Assembly (NCBI RefSeq): GCF_003096035.1
Contig: NZ_CP029186.1
Span: 3,765,001 to 3,829,000 of the forward strand
DNA length: 64,000 nucleotides
Reading direction: 5' to 3'
Source of the DNA: Flavobacterium album
Lineage (GTDB): Bacteria > Bacteroidota > Bacteroidia > Flavobacteriales > Flavobacteriaceae
Shown: in pieces, positions 35,583 through 47,157 of the stretch
How the letters are laid out: each line of letters opens with the position of its first letter
How positions within the stretch are numbered: position 1 is the first letter of the stretch
Position numbers and translations under genes: made by a program
Notes under the pieces: model-generated
What the model was told of the DNA's origin: nothing
What the model saw: the letters and a program-made list of their open reading frames with translations, nothing else
Database searches by the model: none

Positions 35583-35637
35583 ACGGATAGAGGCGGTATC
35601 CCCGTAGCGCAGCGGAGGGGTATAGCCGATAGCCGGA
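35583..35637 (+). repeat. Dispersed structured element, copy C
   Basis: GGATAGAGGCGGTATCC, a short GC-rich hairpin (CCGTAGCGCAGCGGAGG region), then GGTATAGCCGATAGCCGG. Compared with copy A, the GATAG-GCGG-ATCC and GATAGC-GG blocks are kept, while the flanking AGCCC is lost. Confidence 0.5.
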
Positions 35638-35728
35638 CGGCGTAGGCACGGAGCCGGCACGCCCAAATAAACACCCTCAAACAAAGAATGTGTGTAATTT
35701 GTGTAATCCCGCCAATCGCGGGACAAGT

Positions 35729-35762
35729 TTGGTGGCAAAAACCTTTATAATTTATACATTTG
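35729..35762 (+). promoter_or_regulatory. Promoter of the ABC importer operon
   Basis: There is -33 TTG at 35729-35731, a 23-nt spacer and -7 TACATTTG at 35755-35762, then a leader of about 11 nt to ATG 35779. Confidence 0.6.
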
Positions 35763-35778
35763 CACCAATCGCATTTTC

Positions 35779-36915
35779 ATGAAAAAATTATTCTGCATAG
35801 TGTTCCTTACCGCCCTGGCCTTAGCGGGATGCAAAAAAGAAAACCAGGTTATTAAACACGCTTCGACCATTGTTGATAATTCGGTGAAGCATGCCAAAGG
35901 CCTCGAAATTTACAGATACCAAGGGTATACTGTCGTGAAGGTCACCAACCCGTGGCCGGATGCAACAGACACCTTTACCTATGTAATGCAGAAGAAAAAC
36001 ACGGTGCTGCCCGACAGCCTGAAGAACTATACCGTTATACAAGTGCCGCTGAAAACCGTAGTTGTAACCTCTACTACCCACATCCCTTCTCTGGAAATGC
36101 TGGGGGTTGAAAACACGCTTATAGGGTTTCCGGGGATTGATTTTATCTCATCGGAAAAAACACGGGCAAGAATTGATTCCGGCAAGGTGAAGGAGGCCGG
36201 CCAGAATGAAAGCCTGAACACTGAAGTGATGCTCGACCTTAACCCCGATGCCTTGGTTGGCTTCAGCATCAGCAGCCACAACAAGACGATGGACAACCTG
36301 CAGCAAAGCGGGATGAAAATACTGTATAACGGCGACTGGACCGAACAATCGCCCCTCGGCAAAGCCGAATGGATAAAATTCTTTGGGGCGCTGTATGGCC
36401 TGGAAGACAAAGCCGACGAACTTTTTGCCAACATCGAAAAAGAATATAATGCCGCACAAGAGCTGGCTAAAAAGGTAACTGTAAAACCCACGGTGCTTTG
36501 CGGCGCCATATACAATAATCAATGGCTGATGCCACAGGGCGGAAGCTGGGCATCGCTGTTCCTGAAAGATGCGGGGGCAAGTTACCTTTGGGCAGATTCG
36601 GATGGGACGGGCAGCCTCAGCCTTTCGTTTGAGACAGTGCTTGATAAAGCAGAAAATGCCGACTTCTGGATCGGCCCGAGCCAATATACTTCTTTAAAGG
36701 AGATGACGGATGCCAATCCGCATTATGCACAATTCAAAGCGTTTAAAAACAAGCAGGTCTATTCGTTCGGCAATAAAAAAGGCGCGACCGGCGGGCTTAT
36801 TTATTATGAGCTGGCACCCAACCGCCCTGATTTAGTGCTGAAAGACCTGGTACATATACTGCACCCTGAATTGCTGCCAAACCATAAACTTCAATTTTTT
36901 GAAAGGCTGAAATAA
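35779..36915 (+). CDS. Substrate-binding lipoprotein of an iron-complex/cobamide ABC importer
   Basis: 378 residues with a lipoprotein signal (MKKLFCIVFLTALALAGCKK). The mature part is a type III (FecB/BtuF-like) periplasmic-binding fold: TIQVPLKTVVVTSTTHIPSL-like strands, LGVENTLIGFPGIDFISSEK, NTEVMLDLNPDALVGFSISS and a long linking helix. The C-terminal lobe ends LAPNRPDLVLKDLVHILHPE. It captures ferric siderophore, haem or cobalamin and delivers it to the permease. No outer-membrane receptor or riboswitch is adjacent to decide between these. Its stop overlaps the permease start (TAATG). Confidence 0.85.
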   Translation: MKKLFCIVFLTALALAGCKKENQVIKHASTIVDNSVKHAKGLEIYRYQGYTVVKVTNPWPDATDTFTYVMQKKNTVLPDSLKNYTVIQVPLKTVVVTSTTHIPSLEMLGVENTLIGFPGIDFISSEKTRARIDSGKVKEAGQNESLNTEVMLDLNPDALVGFSISSHNKTMDNLQQSGMKILYNGDWTEQSPLGKAEWIKFFGALYGLEDKADELFANIEKEYNAAQELAKKVTVKPTVLCGAIYNNQWLMPQGGSWASLFLKDAGASYLWADSDGTGSLSLSFETVLDKAENADFWIGPSQYTSLKEMTDANPHYAQFKAFKNKQVYSFGNKKGATGGLIYYELAPNRPDLVLKDLVHILHPELLPNHKLQFFERLK

Positions 36916-37949
36916 TGCAAAACAGAAAGCGGAACATAGCTATTTTTACCACACTGGGCATTGCGCTGGTGTTCCTCTTTTTGGTTAATATCAGCATGGG
37001 CGCTGTAAATATCCCTGTGGGTGAAGTATTCGATACGCTGACCGGCGGCAATGCCTCCAAACCTGCATGGGACTATATAATACTTAGTTACCGCCTCCCT
37101 AAAGCCGTCACCGCGCTGCTTGTAGGTATGGGATTATCGGTGAGTGGGCTTTTGATGCAGACGCTTTTCCGTAACCCGCTTGCCGGCCCGGATGTATTAG
37201 GACTGACATCGGGAGCCAGCCTGGGAGTTGCTTTTGTAATACTGGGCGCGGGATTTTTGCCAGGCGCACTGGCAGGCTTTTTCCTTTCGCCCTATGGCAT
37301 TGTTTTAGCCGCAATAGCCGGGTGTTTTTTGGCACTGCTTGCCATCCTTGTTGTGGCGCAGCGCCTTCGTGACACCATGGCGATACTGATCATCGGGCTG
37401 ATGTTTTCCAGCTTTACAGGCGCAATTGTGGGGGTACTCACCTACTTCAGCACGGCAGAGCAATTGCAGAAATATACTTTTTGGGCTTTGGGCAGCCTCG
37501 GGAATTTGCCGTGGAGCACTATTATTGTATTAGGGGTGGTTGTACTATCAGGATTAATACTGTCTGCATTTTGCATTAAGCCGCTCGATGCGCTGTTATT
37601 GGGCGAGCGTTATGCGAAAAGCCTGGGCATAAACTTTAAAAAGACACGATTCATCATCATACTTTCTACAAGCCTGCTTACGGGCTGCATTACCGCCTTT
37701 GCGGGCCCCATTGCTTTTATAGGACTGGTCGTGCCCCATATTGCCAAGCTGGCTTTCCGGACGAGCAGCCACTTTACGTTGTTTTGGGCAACGCTGCTGT
37801 CAGGGGCTATCATACTGCTTATCTGCGACACGTTTACGCAATTGCCGGGAAGTGAATTTGTACTCCCCATCAACGCCATAACATCAATTGTAGGTGCACC
37901 CATAGTGATATGGCTGCTAATGCGCAAACAGAAAGGAGTATTCAGCTGA
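36915..37949 (+). CDS. FecCD-family ABC importer permease
   Basis: 344 residues with about ten TM segments. Family motifs are YRLPKAVTALLVGMGLSVSG, then MQTLFRNPLAGPDVLG with TSGASLG, and GPIAFIGLVVPHIAK, the coupling region. It forms the homodimeric membrane channel of an iron-complex or B12 importer. It overlaps the binding-protein gene by 1 bp and the ATPase gene by 1 bp (TGATG), so the three are translationally coupled. Confidence 0.95.
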   Translation: MQNRKRNIAIFTTLGIALVFLFLVNISMGAVNIPVGEVFDTLTGGNASKPAWDYIILSYRLPKAVTALLVGMGLSVSGLLMQTLFRNPLAGPDVLGLTSGASLGVAFVILGAGFLPGALAGFFLSPYGIVLAAIAGCFLALLAILVVAQRLRDTMAILIIGLMFSSFTGAIVGVLTYFSTAEQLQKYTFWALGSLGNLPWSTIIVLGVVVLSGLILSAFCIKPLDALLLGERYAKSLGINFKKTRFIIILSTSLLTGCITAFAGPIAFIGLVVPHIAKLAFRTSSHFTLFWATLLSGAIILLICDTFTQLPGSEFVLPINAITSIVGAPIVIWLLMRKQKGVFS

Positions 37950-38737
37950 TGGAAAAACAGGGAACCATATTATCTGCAAAGGATTTAAGCATCGGTTATA
38001 CTTATGGTAAAAACACGAATGTTATTGCCAGCGATATTACCCTAAACTTGGCACAGGGCAGCCTTACAGCACTTATCGGTGCCAATGGAATAGGGAAATC
38101 GACATTGCTGCGGACACTGACAGGGATACAGCCGCCACTGCAGGGAAGCATTTTTCTCAACAATAAAGACCTGGCCGCCTATTCGCAAAAAGAGCTGGCA
38201 CATAACCTCAGTATTGTTTTAACCGAAAGCCTCCCTCCAAGCAACCTTACGGTATTCGAATTGGTAGCGCTTGGCAGGCAGCCGTATACCAACTGGCTGG
38301 GGTCGCTGTCGGAGGAAGACCACGAACTGGTGGAAAAGGCGCTGGAACTTACGCAGACAGCACCGTTAGCACAAAAAAAGCACCATGAGATAAGCGACGG
38401 CCAATTGCAAAAGGTGCTGATAGCCCGTGCGCTGGCACAGGATACACCGCTTATTATCCTTGACGAACCTACCACACACCTTGACCTGCTGCATAAGGTA
38501 AACCTCCTGCGTCTCCTTAAAAAACTGGCTTTGGAAACCGGTAAATGTATCCTCTACTCTACCCACGACCTTGACCTGGCATTGCAGATGAGCGATGAAA
38601 TCATTGTAATGGCAAACGGAAACACCATTCAGGACTCACCTAAAAACCTCATTGAGCAAAAGGTATTTGACACCTTGTTTAACGACCCCGGCATTATCTT
38701 CGATGCGGAAAAAGGCGGGTTTGTCATCCAGCCGTAA
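37949..38737 (+). CDS. ABC importer ATP-binding protein (FecE-like)
   Basis: 262 residues from ATG 37949, which overlaps the permease stop; a 13-codon upstream extension is open but is permease sequence. Walker A GANGIGKST, Q-loop LTESLPPSNL, signature SDGQLQKVLIARALAQD and Walker B PLIILDEPTTHLDLL are present. The signature is SDGQ rather than SGGQ, a change I believe is common in the Bacteroidetes versions. It powers import of the complex captured by the product of the gene at 35779. Confidence 0.94.
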   Translation: MEKQGTILSAKDLSIGYTYGKNTNVIASDITLNLAQGSLTALIGANGIGKSTLLRTLTGIQPPLQGSIFLNNKDLAAYSQKELAHNLSIVLTESLPPSNLTVFELVALGRQPYTNWLGSLSEEDHELVEKALELTQTAPLAQKKHHEISDGQLQKVLIARALAQDTPLIILDEPTTHLDLLHKVNLLRLLKKLALETGKCILYSTHDLDLALQMSDEIIVMANGNTIQDSPKNLIEQKVFDTLFNDPGIIFDAEKGGFVIQP

Positions 38738-38814
38738 ATACCTTTAACATAAGCTAAACACTTATCGGTTCCGGATTGGCTATATTTACGTATCAAACTT
38801 AAATATAACAGATC

Positions 38815-39072
38815 ATGGGGCAATTTACAGTCAACTATCCGGGTGATAAATCTCAGCTTTTAAATAAGATAAAAAGCACCGTTGGTGATAAAGGCAAAGT
38901 AAGCGGAGACGAGCGGCAGGGAAATTTTTCAGGCGAAACGCCTGTTGGTGATTTTGAAGGTACTTATACCATCGAGGGCGATAATATCAATATTGATATC
39001 ACTAAAAAGCCTTTCCTTGTTTCGACAGGGATGATAAAAGATGAATTTGAAAAAGCCCTTAAAAAAGCCTGA
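38815..39072 (+). CDS. Small hypothetical protein
   Basis: 85 residues, no signal or TM. The pattern is a helix (KSQLLNKIKSTVGDKGKV), then beta strands rich in Gly (NFSGETPVGDFEGTYTIEGD, NINIDITKKPFLVSTGM) and a C-terminal helix ending EFEKALKKA. The layout resembles small PHA-granule-system-type proteins, but the similarity is too weak to name it. It is first of three genes spaced by 2 and 15 bp. A -7-like TATATTTA precedes it. Confidence 0.6.
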   Translation: MGQFTVNYPGDKSQLLNKIKSTVGDKGKVSGDERQGNFSGETPVGDFEGTYTIEGDNINIDITKKPFLVSTGMIKDEFEKALKKA

Positions 39073-39074
39073 TA

Positions 39075-39578
39075 ATGTATAAGCTGCTCTTTTTACTGAT
39101 CTCGGTTACTGCCCTGGCACAGCCTCCGAAAATGGAACTGCAGCCTTATGGATTCGATCCTATTGAGGTGACTATTCCGGCAACTCCAAACGATAAGCTT
39201 ATTGAGGTGACAAAAGCATGGGTGCAGGATTACAACAGGCGCGAAAAGGGCGCTGACATTACCAATGTCACCGGCAATTCGATAACAGTGAGCGCCTTCA
39301 AAAAAAACGGATTCTTTTACAGGAACCGTGGCGAGGCTTTTGAGCATAAGATACGGTATACATTAAAGATTACCTTCCAAGAGAACAGGTACACACTTGC
39401 TTTTAACGTAGAAGATATATATGCCGATGGCGAGTCACTGGCTAAATATAAGATCCCTGACTATTTTAATTCTTCAGGAAACCTGAAAGACGGCTACACC
39501 GACCTGAAGCCTTCGCTTGAGCGCACCGTGAATGATATCGTGAACTCGCATTATAACTTTATACTGAATTTCAGATAA
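39075..39578 (+). CDS. DUF4468-like exported protein
   Basis: 167 residues with a short signal (MYKLLFLLISVTALAQ). The mature part contains YGFDPIEVTIPATPNDKLIE, then VTKAWVQDYNRREKGADIT and ITVSAFKKNGFFYRNRGEAF, with ends in KDGYTDLKPSLERTVNDIV. This fits DUF4468, a TBP-like-fold envelope domain frequent in Bacteroidetes with unknown role. It starts 2 bp after the previous gene. Confidence 0.75.
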   Translation: MYKLLFLLISVTALAQPPKMELQPYGFDPIEVTIPATPNDKLIEVTKAWVQDYNRREKGADITNVTGNSITVSAFKKNGFFYRNRGEAFEHKIRYTLKITFQENRYTLAFNVEDIYADGESLAKYKIPDYFNSSGNLKDGYTDLKPSLERTVNDIVNSHYNFILNFR

Positions 39579-39593
39579 CCTAAAAACATTATT

Positions 39594-40010
39594 ATGGCAC
39601 CAGGAGGAACAGACGACCCTAAAGACTTAGGTTCAAAAAAGATAGGGAACCAGGAAAAGCAAAGCGATAAAAATGAAGGCTTTAGCGGGGATAACCTGCC
39701 GAAGAACTATGATCCTTCTAAAGATAAGCTAAAAATGGAGCTTGAAAAGAATGAGGATGGCGATATGGAAACCGTACAGCGTGCCCGTGATGTGGATGAA
39801 AAACAGGCGCCGCCGGTAAGCCTGGACGACAAGACCACCCGCGGTGACGGCGCCGTGGTAGATAAAAGCCGCGGCACAGCCAATGAAGCGCAAGATGTAG
39901 AAACAGCAGAGAACCGCGACTTCAATTCTGATGTGGATGAGGACCGCTATCCGGCATCGCATCCGGACAACCACAAACACAGGGGAAATACGCATGTTGG
40001 TGACTCATAA
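39594..40010 (+). CDS. Highly hydrophilic, probably disordered protein
   Basis: 138 residues with almost no hydrophobic clusters. It is rich in D, E, K and N (DNLPKNYDPSKDKLKMELEK, DVDEKQAPPVSLDDKTTRGD, ADVETAENRDFNSDVDEDRY-like acidic stretches) and ends KHRGNTHVGDS. Such composition is typical of stress- or desiccation-related disordered proteins, but I recognise no family. It is last in the three-gene operon and is followed by a bidirectional terminator. Confidence 0.6.
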   Translation: MAPGGTDDPKDLGSKKIGNQEKQSDKNEGFSGDNLPKNYDPSKDKLKMELEKNEDGDMETVQRARDVDEKQAPPVSLDDKTTRGDGAVVDKSRGTANEAQDVETAENRDFNSDVDEDRYPASHPDNHKHRGNTHVGDS

Positions 40011-40017
40011 AAACAAC

Positions 40018-40044
40018 AAAAGCCGCTATGTATAAGCGGCTTTT
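40018..40044. terminator. Bidirectional terminator between the 39594 gene and mdh
   Basis: AAAAGCCGCT (40018-40027) and AGCGGCTTTT (40035-40044) form a perfect 10-bp stem with A and T runs on both sides. Confidence 0.88.
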
Positions 40045-40066
40045 ATATTTTATATACTTTAAGGGA

Positions 40067-41002
40067 TTATGCCAGAACCGATTTCAGGTCACCGTTCATT
40101 GCCCTTACTGCATCGGCGCTTTTCGCGAACAATGCTTTTTCTTTTTCATCCAGCTTGATATCAACAATCTCTTCAAGGCCGTTCTTACCGATAATGCACG
40201 GAACACCCATGCAGATATCTTCCTGCCCGTATTCGCCTTCAAGCAACACTGAGCATGCGATCATTTTCTTTTGGTCGTTCAGGATGCTGTCTACAAGGTA
40301 AGCCACCGATGCTCCCGGTGCATACCATGCTGACGTACCTAAAAGGCCTGTAAGCGTAGCACCGCCCACCATAGTGTCGGCAGCTACTTTGTCAAGCACA
40401 TCCTGTGAAAGGAAATTCGAAACAGGGCTTCCGTTGTATGAAGCAAGCCTTGTAAGCGGTATCATAGTCGTATCACCATGACCACCAATTACCATCCCCT
40501 GAACATCGTTAGACGGCTTGTCAAGCGCTTTTGATAAATAATATTTAAAACGTGAGCTGTCAAGCGCCCCACCCATACCGATGATCCTGTTTTTCGGAAG
40601 GCCTGTAGCTTTCAGCGTAAGATAGGTCATGGTATCCATAGGGTTAGAAACTACAACTATAATTGTGTTTGGCGAATGCTGAAGTACATTCTCAGCCACC
40701 GACTTAACGATGCCCGCATTGATGCCGATAAGCTCCTCGCGCGTCATACCCGGTTTTCTCGGTATTCCCGAAGTGATTACAACCACATCGCTGTTGGCCG
40801 TTTTAGCATAATCGTTGGTTACACCGCTCACCCTTGTATTGAACCCTGTAGTAGTAGCACACTGCATGATATCCATTGCCTTGCCCTCTGCAAAGCCTTC
40901 TTTAATATCAAGCAAAACCACTTCACTCGCAATTCCCCTGTAGGAAATAACATCTGCACATGTAGCGCCTACGTTACCGGCGCCTACTATTGTTACTTTC
41001 AT
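40067..41002 (-). CDS. mdh: Malate dehydrogenase
   Basis: 311 residues, the lactate/malate dehydrogenase superfamily. The NAD loop is VTIVGAGNVGATCADV. MDTMTYLTLKATGLPKNRII leads to the catalytic pair, with the active-site His in VIGGHGDTTMIPLTR. It oxidises malate to oxaloacetate in the TCA cycle. Its ATG is 3 bp after the stop of the downstream half of the DUF6588-like gene, so mdh is likely read from the gyrB transcript. A shared hairpin terminates it. Confidence 0.96.
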   Translation of the reverse strand: MKVTIVGAGNVGATCADVISYRGIASEVVLLDIKEGFAEGKAMDIMQCATTTGFNTRVSGVTNDYAKTANSDVVVITSGIPRKPGMTREELIGINAGIVKSVAENVLQHSPNTIIVVVSNPMDTMTYLTLKATGLPKNRIIGMGGALDSSRFKYYLSKALDKPSNDVQGMVIGGHGDTTMIPLTRLASYNGSPVSNFLSQDVLDKVAADTMVGGATLTGLLGTSAWYAPGASVAYLVDSILNDQKKMIACSVLLEGEYGQEDICMGVPCIIGKNGLEEIVDIKLDEKEKALFAKSADAVRAMNGDLKSVLA

Positions 41003-41005
41003 AAT

Positions 41006-44002
<2,997 letters not shown>

Positions 44003-44016
44003 TTAAGTTTAACGAA

Positions 44017-44050
44017 CAAATATAAGGAAGTGAAGGCGATTATGCCACAA
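44017..44050 (-). promoter_or_regulatory. gyrB promoter
   Basis: On the minus strand there is -33 TTG (44050-44048), a 23-nt spacer and -7 TATATTTG (44024-44017). Confidence 0.55.
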
Positions 44051-44149
44051 AACGGGCTGTTTTGGGAAGTAAGTTATTAACAATTTATTAAAACTTCCGG
44101 CCTGTTGAGGATATTTTAAAAGTAGTGATAATCCCTTAGAAAAATGGCC

Positions 44150-44653
44150 TTAAAATAGCGTTAGACTGCCCTGGGTGCCGTCAGTCAAATTGTGTATCAA
44201 CAGATTCCCTTTTTCGTCAATATGCAGCACATCGATCCCTTCAGAAGCCAGTACATTAGCGATGAGATGTGTGCGATGGCATTCTGACGGCTTGCTTTCG
44301 CTGCACATTATGGCAAGACTGATGTTACCGGCGCAGGCTTGCTTTAACCGTTCTATACGGTCCCTAAAAAAAGGTTTGGTACTGATAACCGAATAGTCGA
44401 CCCTGCCCTTTTCGTTATAACAGGTTTTGTCTTTCGGCCTGCCCCCAAGCGCATCACCCATAAAGACATAGGTAATGCCGTTTACCTCCAAAAAGCTTTT
44501 CAATGCAGCCTGCCTGTACTGGGGATTAAACCGCGAATAAGGCACCGACCGCACATCAACGAGGTATTTGATACTATAGCGGTTCAGCAATACAAGGAAA
44601 TCCTCAGCTTTACGCGTGCCATGGCCAATTGTATAAAGCGGTGTCTTTTCCAT
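44150..44653 (-). CDS. DUF488 family protein
   Basis: 167 residues from ATG 44653; a TTG two codons upstream is less likely. DUF488 motifs are LYTIGHGTRKAEDFLVLLNR, LVDVRSVPYSRFNPQY, GDALGGRP and the C-terminal MCSESKPSECHRTHLIA, with its conserved Cys and Cys-His pair. Some members carry two conserved cysteines near a nucleic-acid-binding-like fold; the function is not settled. It is monocistronic. Confidence 0.9.
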   Translation of the reverse strand: MEKTPLYTIGHGTRKAEDFLVLLNRYSIKYLVDVRSVPYSRFNPQYRQAALKSFLEVNGITYVFMGDALGGRPKDKTCYNEKGRVDYSVISTKPFFRDRIERLKQACAGNISLAIMCSESKPSECHRTHLIANVLASEGIDVLHIDEKGNLLIHNLTDGTQGSLTLF

Positions 44654-44702
44654 ATCCAATTTTACATAAAAACCCGGTCAGTTGCAAGGCTGTTAACAAA
44701 CA

Positions 44703-44732
44703 AAAAACGCCCCGGCTCGTCGGGGCGTTTTT
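44703..44732. terminator. asnB terminator
   Basis: AAAAACGCCCCG (44703-44714) and CGGGGCGTTTTT (44721-44732) form a perfect 12-bp stem with a 6-nt loop. It is symmetric, so it can act in either direction; the gene it ends is asnB on the minus strand. Confidence 0.88.
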
Positions 44733-44769
44733 CTACAAACAAACAAACTAAATTCCAAAAAACCTGAAA

Positions 44770-46386
44770 TTATACTTCTGCCTTCGCACAGGCAATTGCG
44801 GTGTCGGCATGTACGTGCGCCGCATTGGCCCTTCCGCTCGGGTCTGTATTTTCCTGCCACTTCGGTATCCATTTCCTAACCGTTTGCGCCGCGCTCACCT
44901 GCGGGAAATGCTTATGGAAAACCGACCTGTAAAAATAGGCCTCCTTGGTAACAGGTGTATTGTAAGGGAAACGCTGCTCGGCGTTTTCAAGCTCTGCGTC
45001 GGTAACCTGTGCAGAGCAATATTCTATCAGCGTATCGATCCAGCTGTAGCCTACGCCATCGCTAAACTGCTCTTTCTGCCTCCAAAGCACCTCATCCGGC
45101 AGATAGGGCTGCTCCGGGGTATCAAAGGCTTTGCGTAATATGTATTTTTCAACGCCATCGTAGGTCTTTGGCTGCTTATCTTCAGGATTGATCTTTATGG
45201 CAAGCTCCAGAAATTGCTTATCCAGGAACGGAACGCGTGCCTCAAGCCCGTGCGCCATGGTGCTTTTGTCGGCCCTCAGCAGATCGGCTGTAAAGAGCTT
45301 TTGCACCCTTTCAATGGTCTCTTTCTGGAAGTCCGATGGCGATGGCGCATTGCGGAAGTACAGGTAGCCACCAAAAATCTCATCGGCACCTTCGCCCGAC
45401 AATACCACTTTTATGCCCATATCGGTAATTGCTTTCGAAAGGAAGTACATCGGCGTGCTTGCACGTATCGATGTTACATCATAGGTTTCAAGGTGCCATA
45501 TCAGTTTATCCAGAATCGCTATCCCCTGCTCTATCGTAAAATGCACTTCGTGATGTTCTGTGCCCAAAAACTCTGCCACCTTGCGTGCTGCAACGGCATC
45601 CGGCGCCATTGCATCCAACCCTATAGAAAAGGAATGCAGCACCTGCCCGCTATCCTTCATCAGCCTTGCGGCGATGGAAGAAGTAAGCGACGAATCGAGC
45701 CCGCCCGAAAGCAGCACCCCGATGGGAACATCGCTCATCAGCCTTTTTTCTACGGCCTGGGTAAGGGTTTTCCGAATAGCTTCAAGATCGACAGCTTCCA
45801 CTGCTTTTGATGCATCCTCCCACTGAGGCCTGTAGTATTTTACAAAACCGGTCTGCGGCGTATAGTAATGCCCCGGGGGGAAGGTAGAGAACGTTTGGCA
45901 CTGGTCGGCTATCGACTTCATTTCTGAAGCGAAATAAATCCTGCCCCTCTCGTCAAGGCCGTAATACAAAGGCTTTACGCCAAGCGGGTCGCGCCCCGCA
46001 ATAAAATCGTCGCCATCTATCACTACAAAAGCAAACATGCCATCCAGCAGGTTGCAGAAATCGTATCCGTATTCCTCATAGAGGTGCACGATCACTTCTG
46101 AATCCGATGTAGTGCGGAATGTATGGCCTTTCAGCACGGTATCGCGCAGCTTGCGGTGGTTGTAAATTTCGCCATTGTGCACCATCCAGGCGCTTTTAGT
46201 TCCCTGTATAGGCTGTTTGCCGGTATGGAGATCAATTACCGAAAGTCGCTCGTGGCTCAGTATGTGCCCTTTTTCTGTTACATGAAGGTCGCTTTCGTCC
46301 GGGCCGCGGTGCGACATCCTTTTTGAAAGCTGCTTAACCAATGCCTCGTCTTTTCCCTTACCGATAATTGCTAAAATTCCACACAT
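44770..46386 (-). CDS. asnB: Asparagine synthetase B (glutamine-hydrolysing)
   Basis: 538 residues. The class II glutaminase domain begins MCGILAIIG with catalytic Cys2, followed by MSHRGPDESDLH. The synthetase domain holds the PP-loop VLLSGGLDSSLTSSIAARL, then VLSGEGADEIFGGYLYF. It makes asparagine from aspartate, ATP and glutamine. The C-terminus (KWIPKWQENTDPSGRANAAH) is a normal asnB tail. There is a 300-bp non-coding stretch upstream. Confidence 0.96.
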   Translation of the reverse strand: MCGILAIIGKGKDEALVKQLSKRMSHRGPDESDLHVTEKGHILSHERLSVIDLHTGKQPIQGTKSAWMVHNGEIYNHRKLRDTVLKGHTFRTTSDSEVIVHLYEEYGYDFCNLLDGMFAFVVIDGDDFIAGRDPLGVKPLYYGLDERGRIYFASEMKSIADQCQTFSTFPPGHYYTPQTGFVKYYRPQWEDASKAVEAVDLEAIRKTLTQAVEKRLMSDVPIGVLLSGGLDSSLTSSIAARLMKDSGQVLHSFSIGLDAMAPDAVAARKVAEFLGTEHHEVHFTIEQGIAILDKLIWHLETYDVTSIRASTPMYFLSKAITDMGIKVVLSGEGADEIFGGYLYFRNAPSPSDFQKETIERVQKLFTADLLRADKSTMAHGLEARVPFLDKQFLELAIKINPEDKQPKTYDGVEKYILRKAFDTPEQPYLPDEVLWRQKEQFSDGVGYSWIDTLIEYCSAQVTDAELENAEQRFPYNTPVTKEAYFYRSVFHKHFPQVSAAQTVRKWIPKWQENTDPSGRANAAHVHADTAIACAKAEV

Positions 46387-46693
46387 ATTGTCTCTGTTTT
46401 AAATTGGCGGCTGAACGTGCTCATCAGTTATGTTCAGCAAGACAAAATTGTATTTTTAGTTTCAATTATAAAATCATAAAAGTGTTTTCAATTACAATTT
46501 GTAATTATAAATAAACAAATTAAGCAATTAAGTAAGTTGAATAGCGGATTTCATCAGAAGGCGATTACAAATCATAAAAAAACCATCTTTAAGATGGTTA
46601 GAATTATGGAACACGGATGATGATGCTAAAAGCGGGACAGGCTGCGGATTTAGCGGATGACCAGAGATTTTTATGCAGGGCTGATATATGAAA
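46387..46693. other. Non-coding stretch between asnB and the Gre factor
   Basis: It is AT-rich near asnB (possible promoter region, but no exact TAnnTTTG), then contains the Gre-gene terminator (46575-46599). 46610-46680 carries a tttagcggatgacca-type intergenic repeat related to 27601-27650. I see no gene; a short open frame here overlaps the Gre coding end and looks fortuitous. Confidence 0.5.
46575..46599 (-). terminator. Terminator of the Gre-factor gene
   Basis: On the minus strand AACCATC (46599-46593) and GATGGTT (46587-46581) pair and are followed by six or more Ts. Confidence 0.82.
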
Positions 46694-47146
46694 CTATTGT
46701 ACCTGTTCAATTCTATATTTTGTCGTACCAACCTCAAATTCATCCCCTTCCTTCATCCCCATCATCCTCATTCCTAAAGGAGATTGCGGAGAAAGCGCTA
46801 TTATGTTAATGCCTTCGATGATTATCTTTGGGAGTGCGGCGCTTACAAAGAGATAGAGGTTATTGGCTTTCACCAGGCTGCCTAATGCTATCTTAGAGTG
46901 TACGATCTCGGGGTTTATTTTGTCAAGGATGGCTTTCTGATCCAGGAACTCCTTCATCTTGTGATTGAGCTTTTCCTGTTCCAGGTGCATCATGGAAAGC
47001 GCCGTTTCGTGCTTATCGCCCGCCGAGCCTTTAGCATCATTGGAAGCATCTTCGGTAAGGGCAACGATCATATCACGGAAGGCATCGATGCGGTCTTCTG
47101 CCTGCTGTTTGTAGTAGGCGAGTGTTTTTTGTTTGAGTGTGTCCAT
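46694..47146 (-). CDS. GreA/GreB-family transcription elongation factor-like protein
   Basis: 150 residues. The N-terminal half is a coiled coil (YYKQQAEDRIDAFRDMIVAL, SAGDKHETALSMMHLEQEKL). The C-terminal half is the GreA/GreB FKBP-like domain with LSPQSPLGMRMMGMKEGDEF. The conserved GDK-ET pattern is typical of the flavobacterial Gre-like group, sometimes misnamed 3-oxoacyl-ACP synthase. The coiled-coil tip acidic pair of true GreA is not clear, so RNA polymerase binding is inferred. It lies downstream of the barrel gene, separated by repeats and a terminator. Confidence 0.78.
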   Translation of the reverse strand: MDTLKQKTLAYYKQQAEDRIDAFRDMIVALTEDASNDAKGSAGDKHETALSMMHLEQEKLNHKMKEFLDQKAILDKINPEIVHSKIALGSLVKANNLYLFVSAALPKIIIEGINIIALSPQSPLGMRMMGMKEGDEFEVGTTKYRIEQVQ

Positions 47147-47157
47147 ATCTTTTGATC

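Larger units (their letters stand above)
35135..35778. other. 644-bp non-coding region with several palindromic repeats
   Basis: It holds structured-element copy D (35176-35239), a mirrored array of six hairpins (35291-35372 and 35471-35551), copy C (35583-35637) and the promoter of the ABC importer (35729-35762). I find no protein-coding gene and no B12-box (GCCACTG) that would mark a cobalamin riboswitch. Confidence 0.6.

Noticed and set aside
35583..35700. Frames of about 70 codons at 35465-35738 on the minus strand
   Set aside because: They are translations of structured repeat C and the REP array, with no start context.
35386..35778. Possible cobalamin riboswitch upstream of the ABC importer
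   Set aside because: I find no B12-box (GCCACTG) or matching core, and the region is filled with palindromic repeats instead.
46528..46743. A 71-codon frame at the 3' end of the Gre-like gene
   Set aside because: It overlaps the terminator and an intergenic repeat and shows no protein-like pattern.
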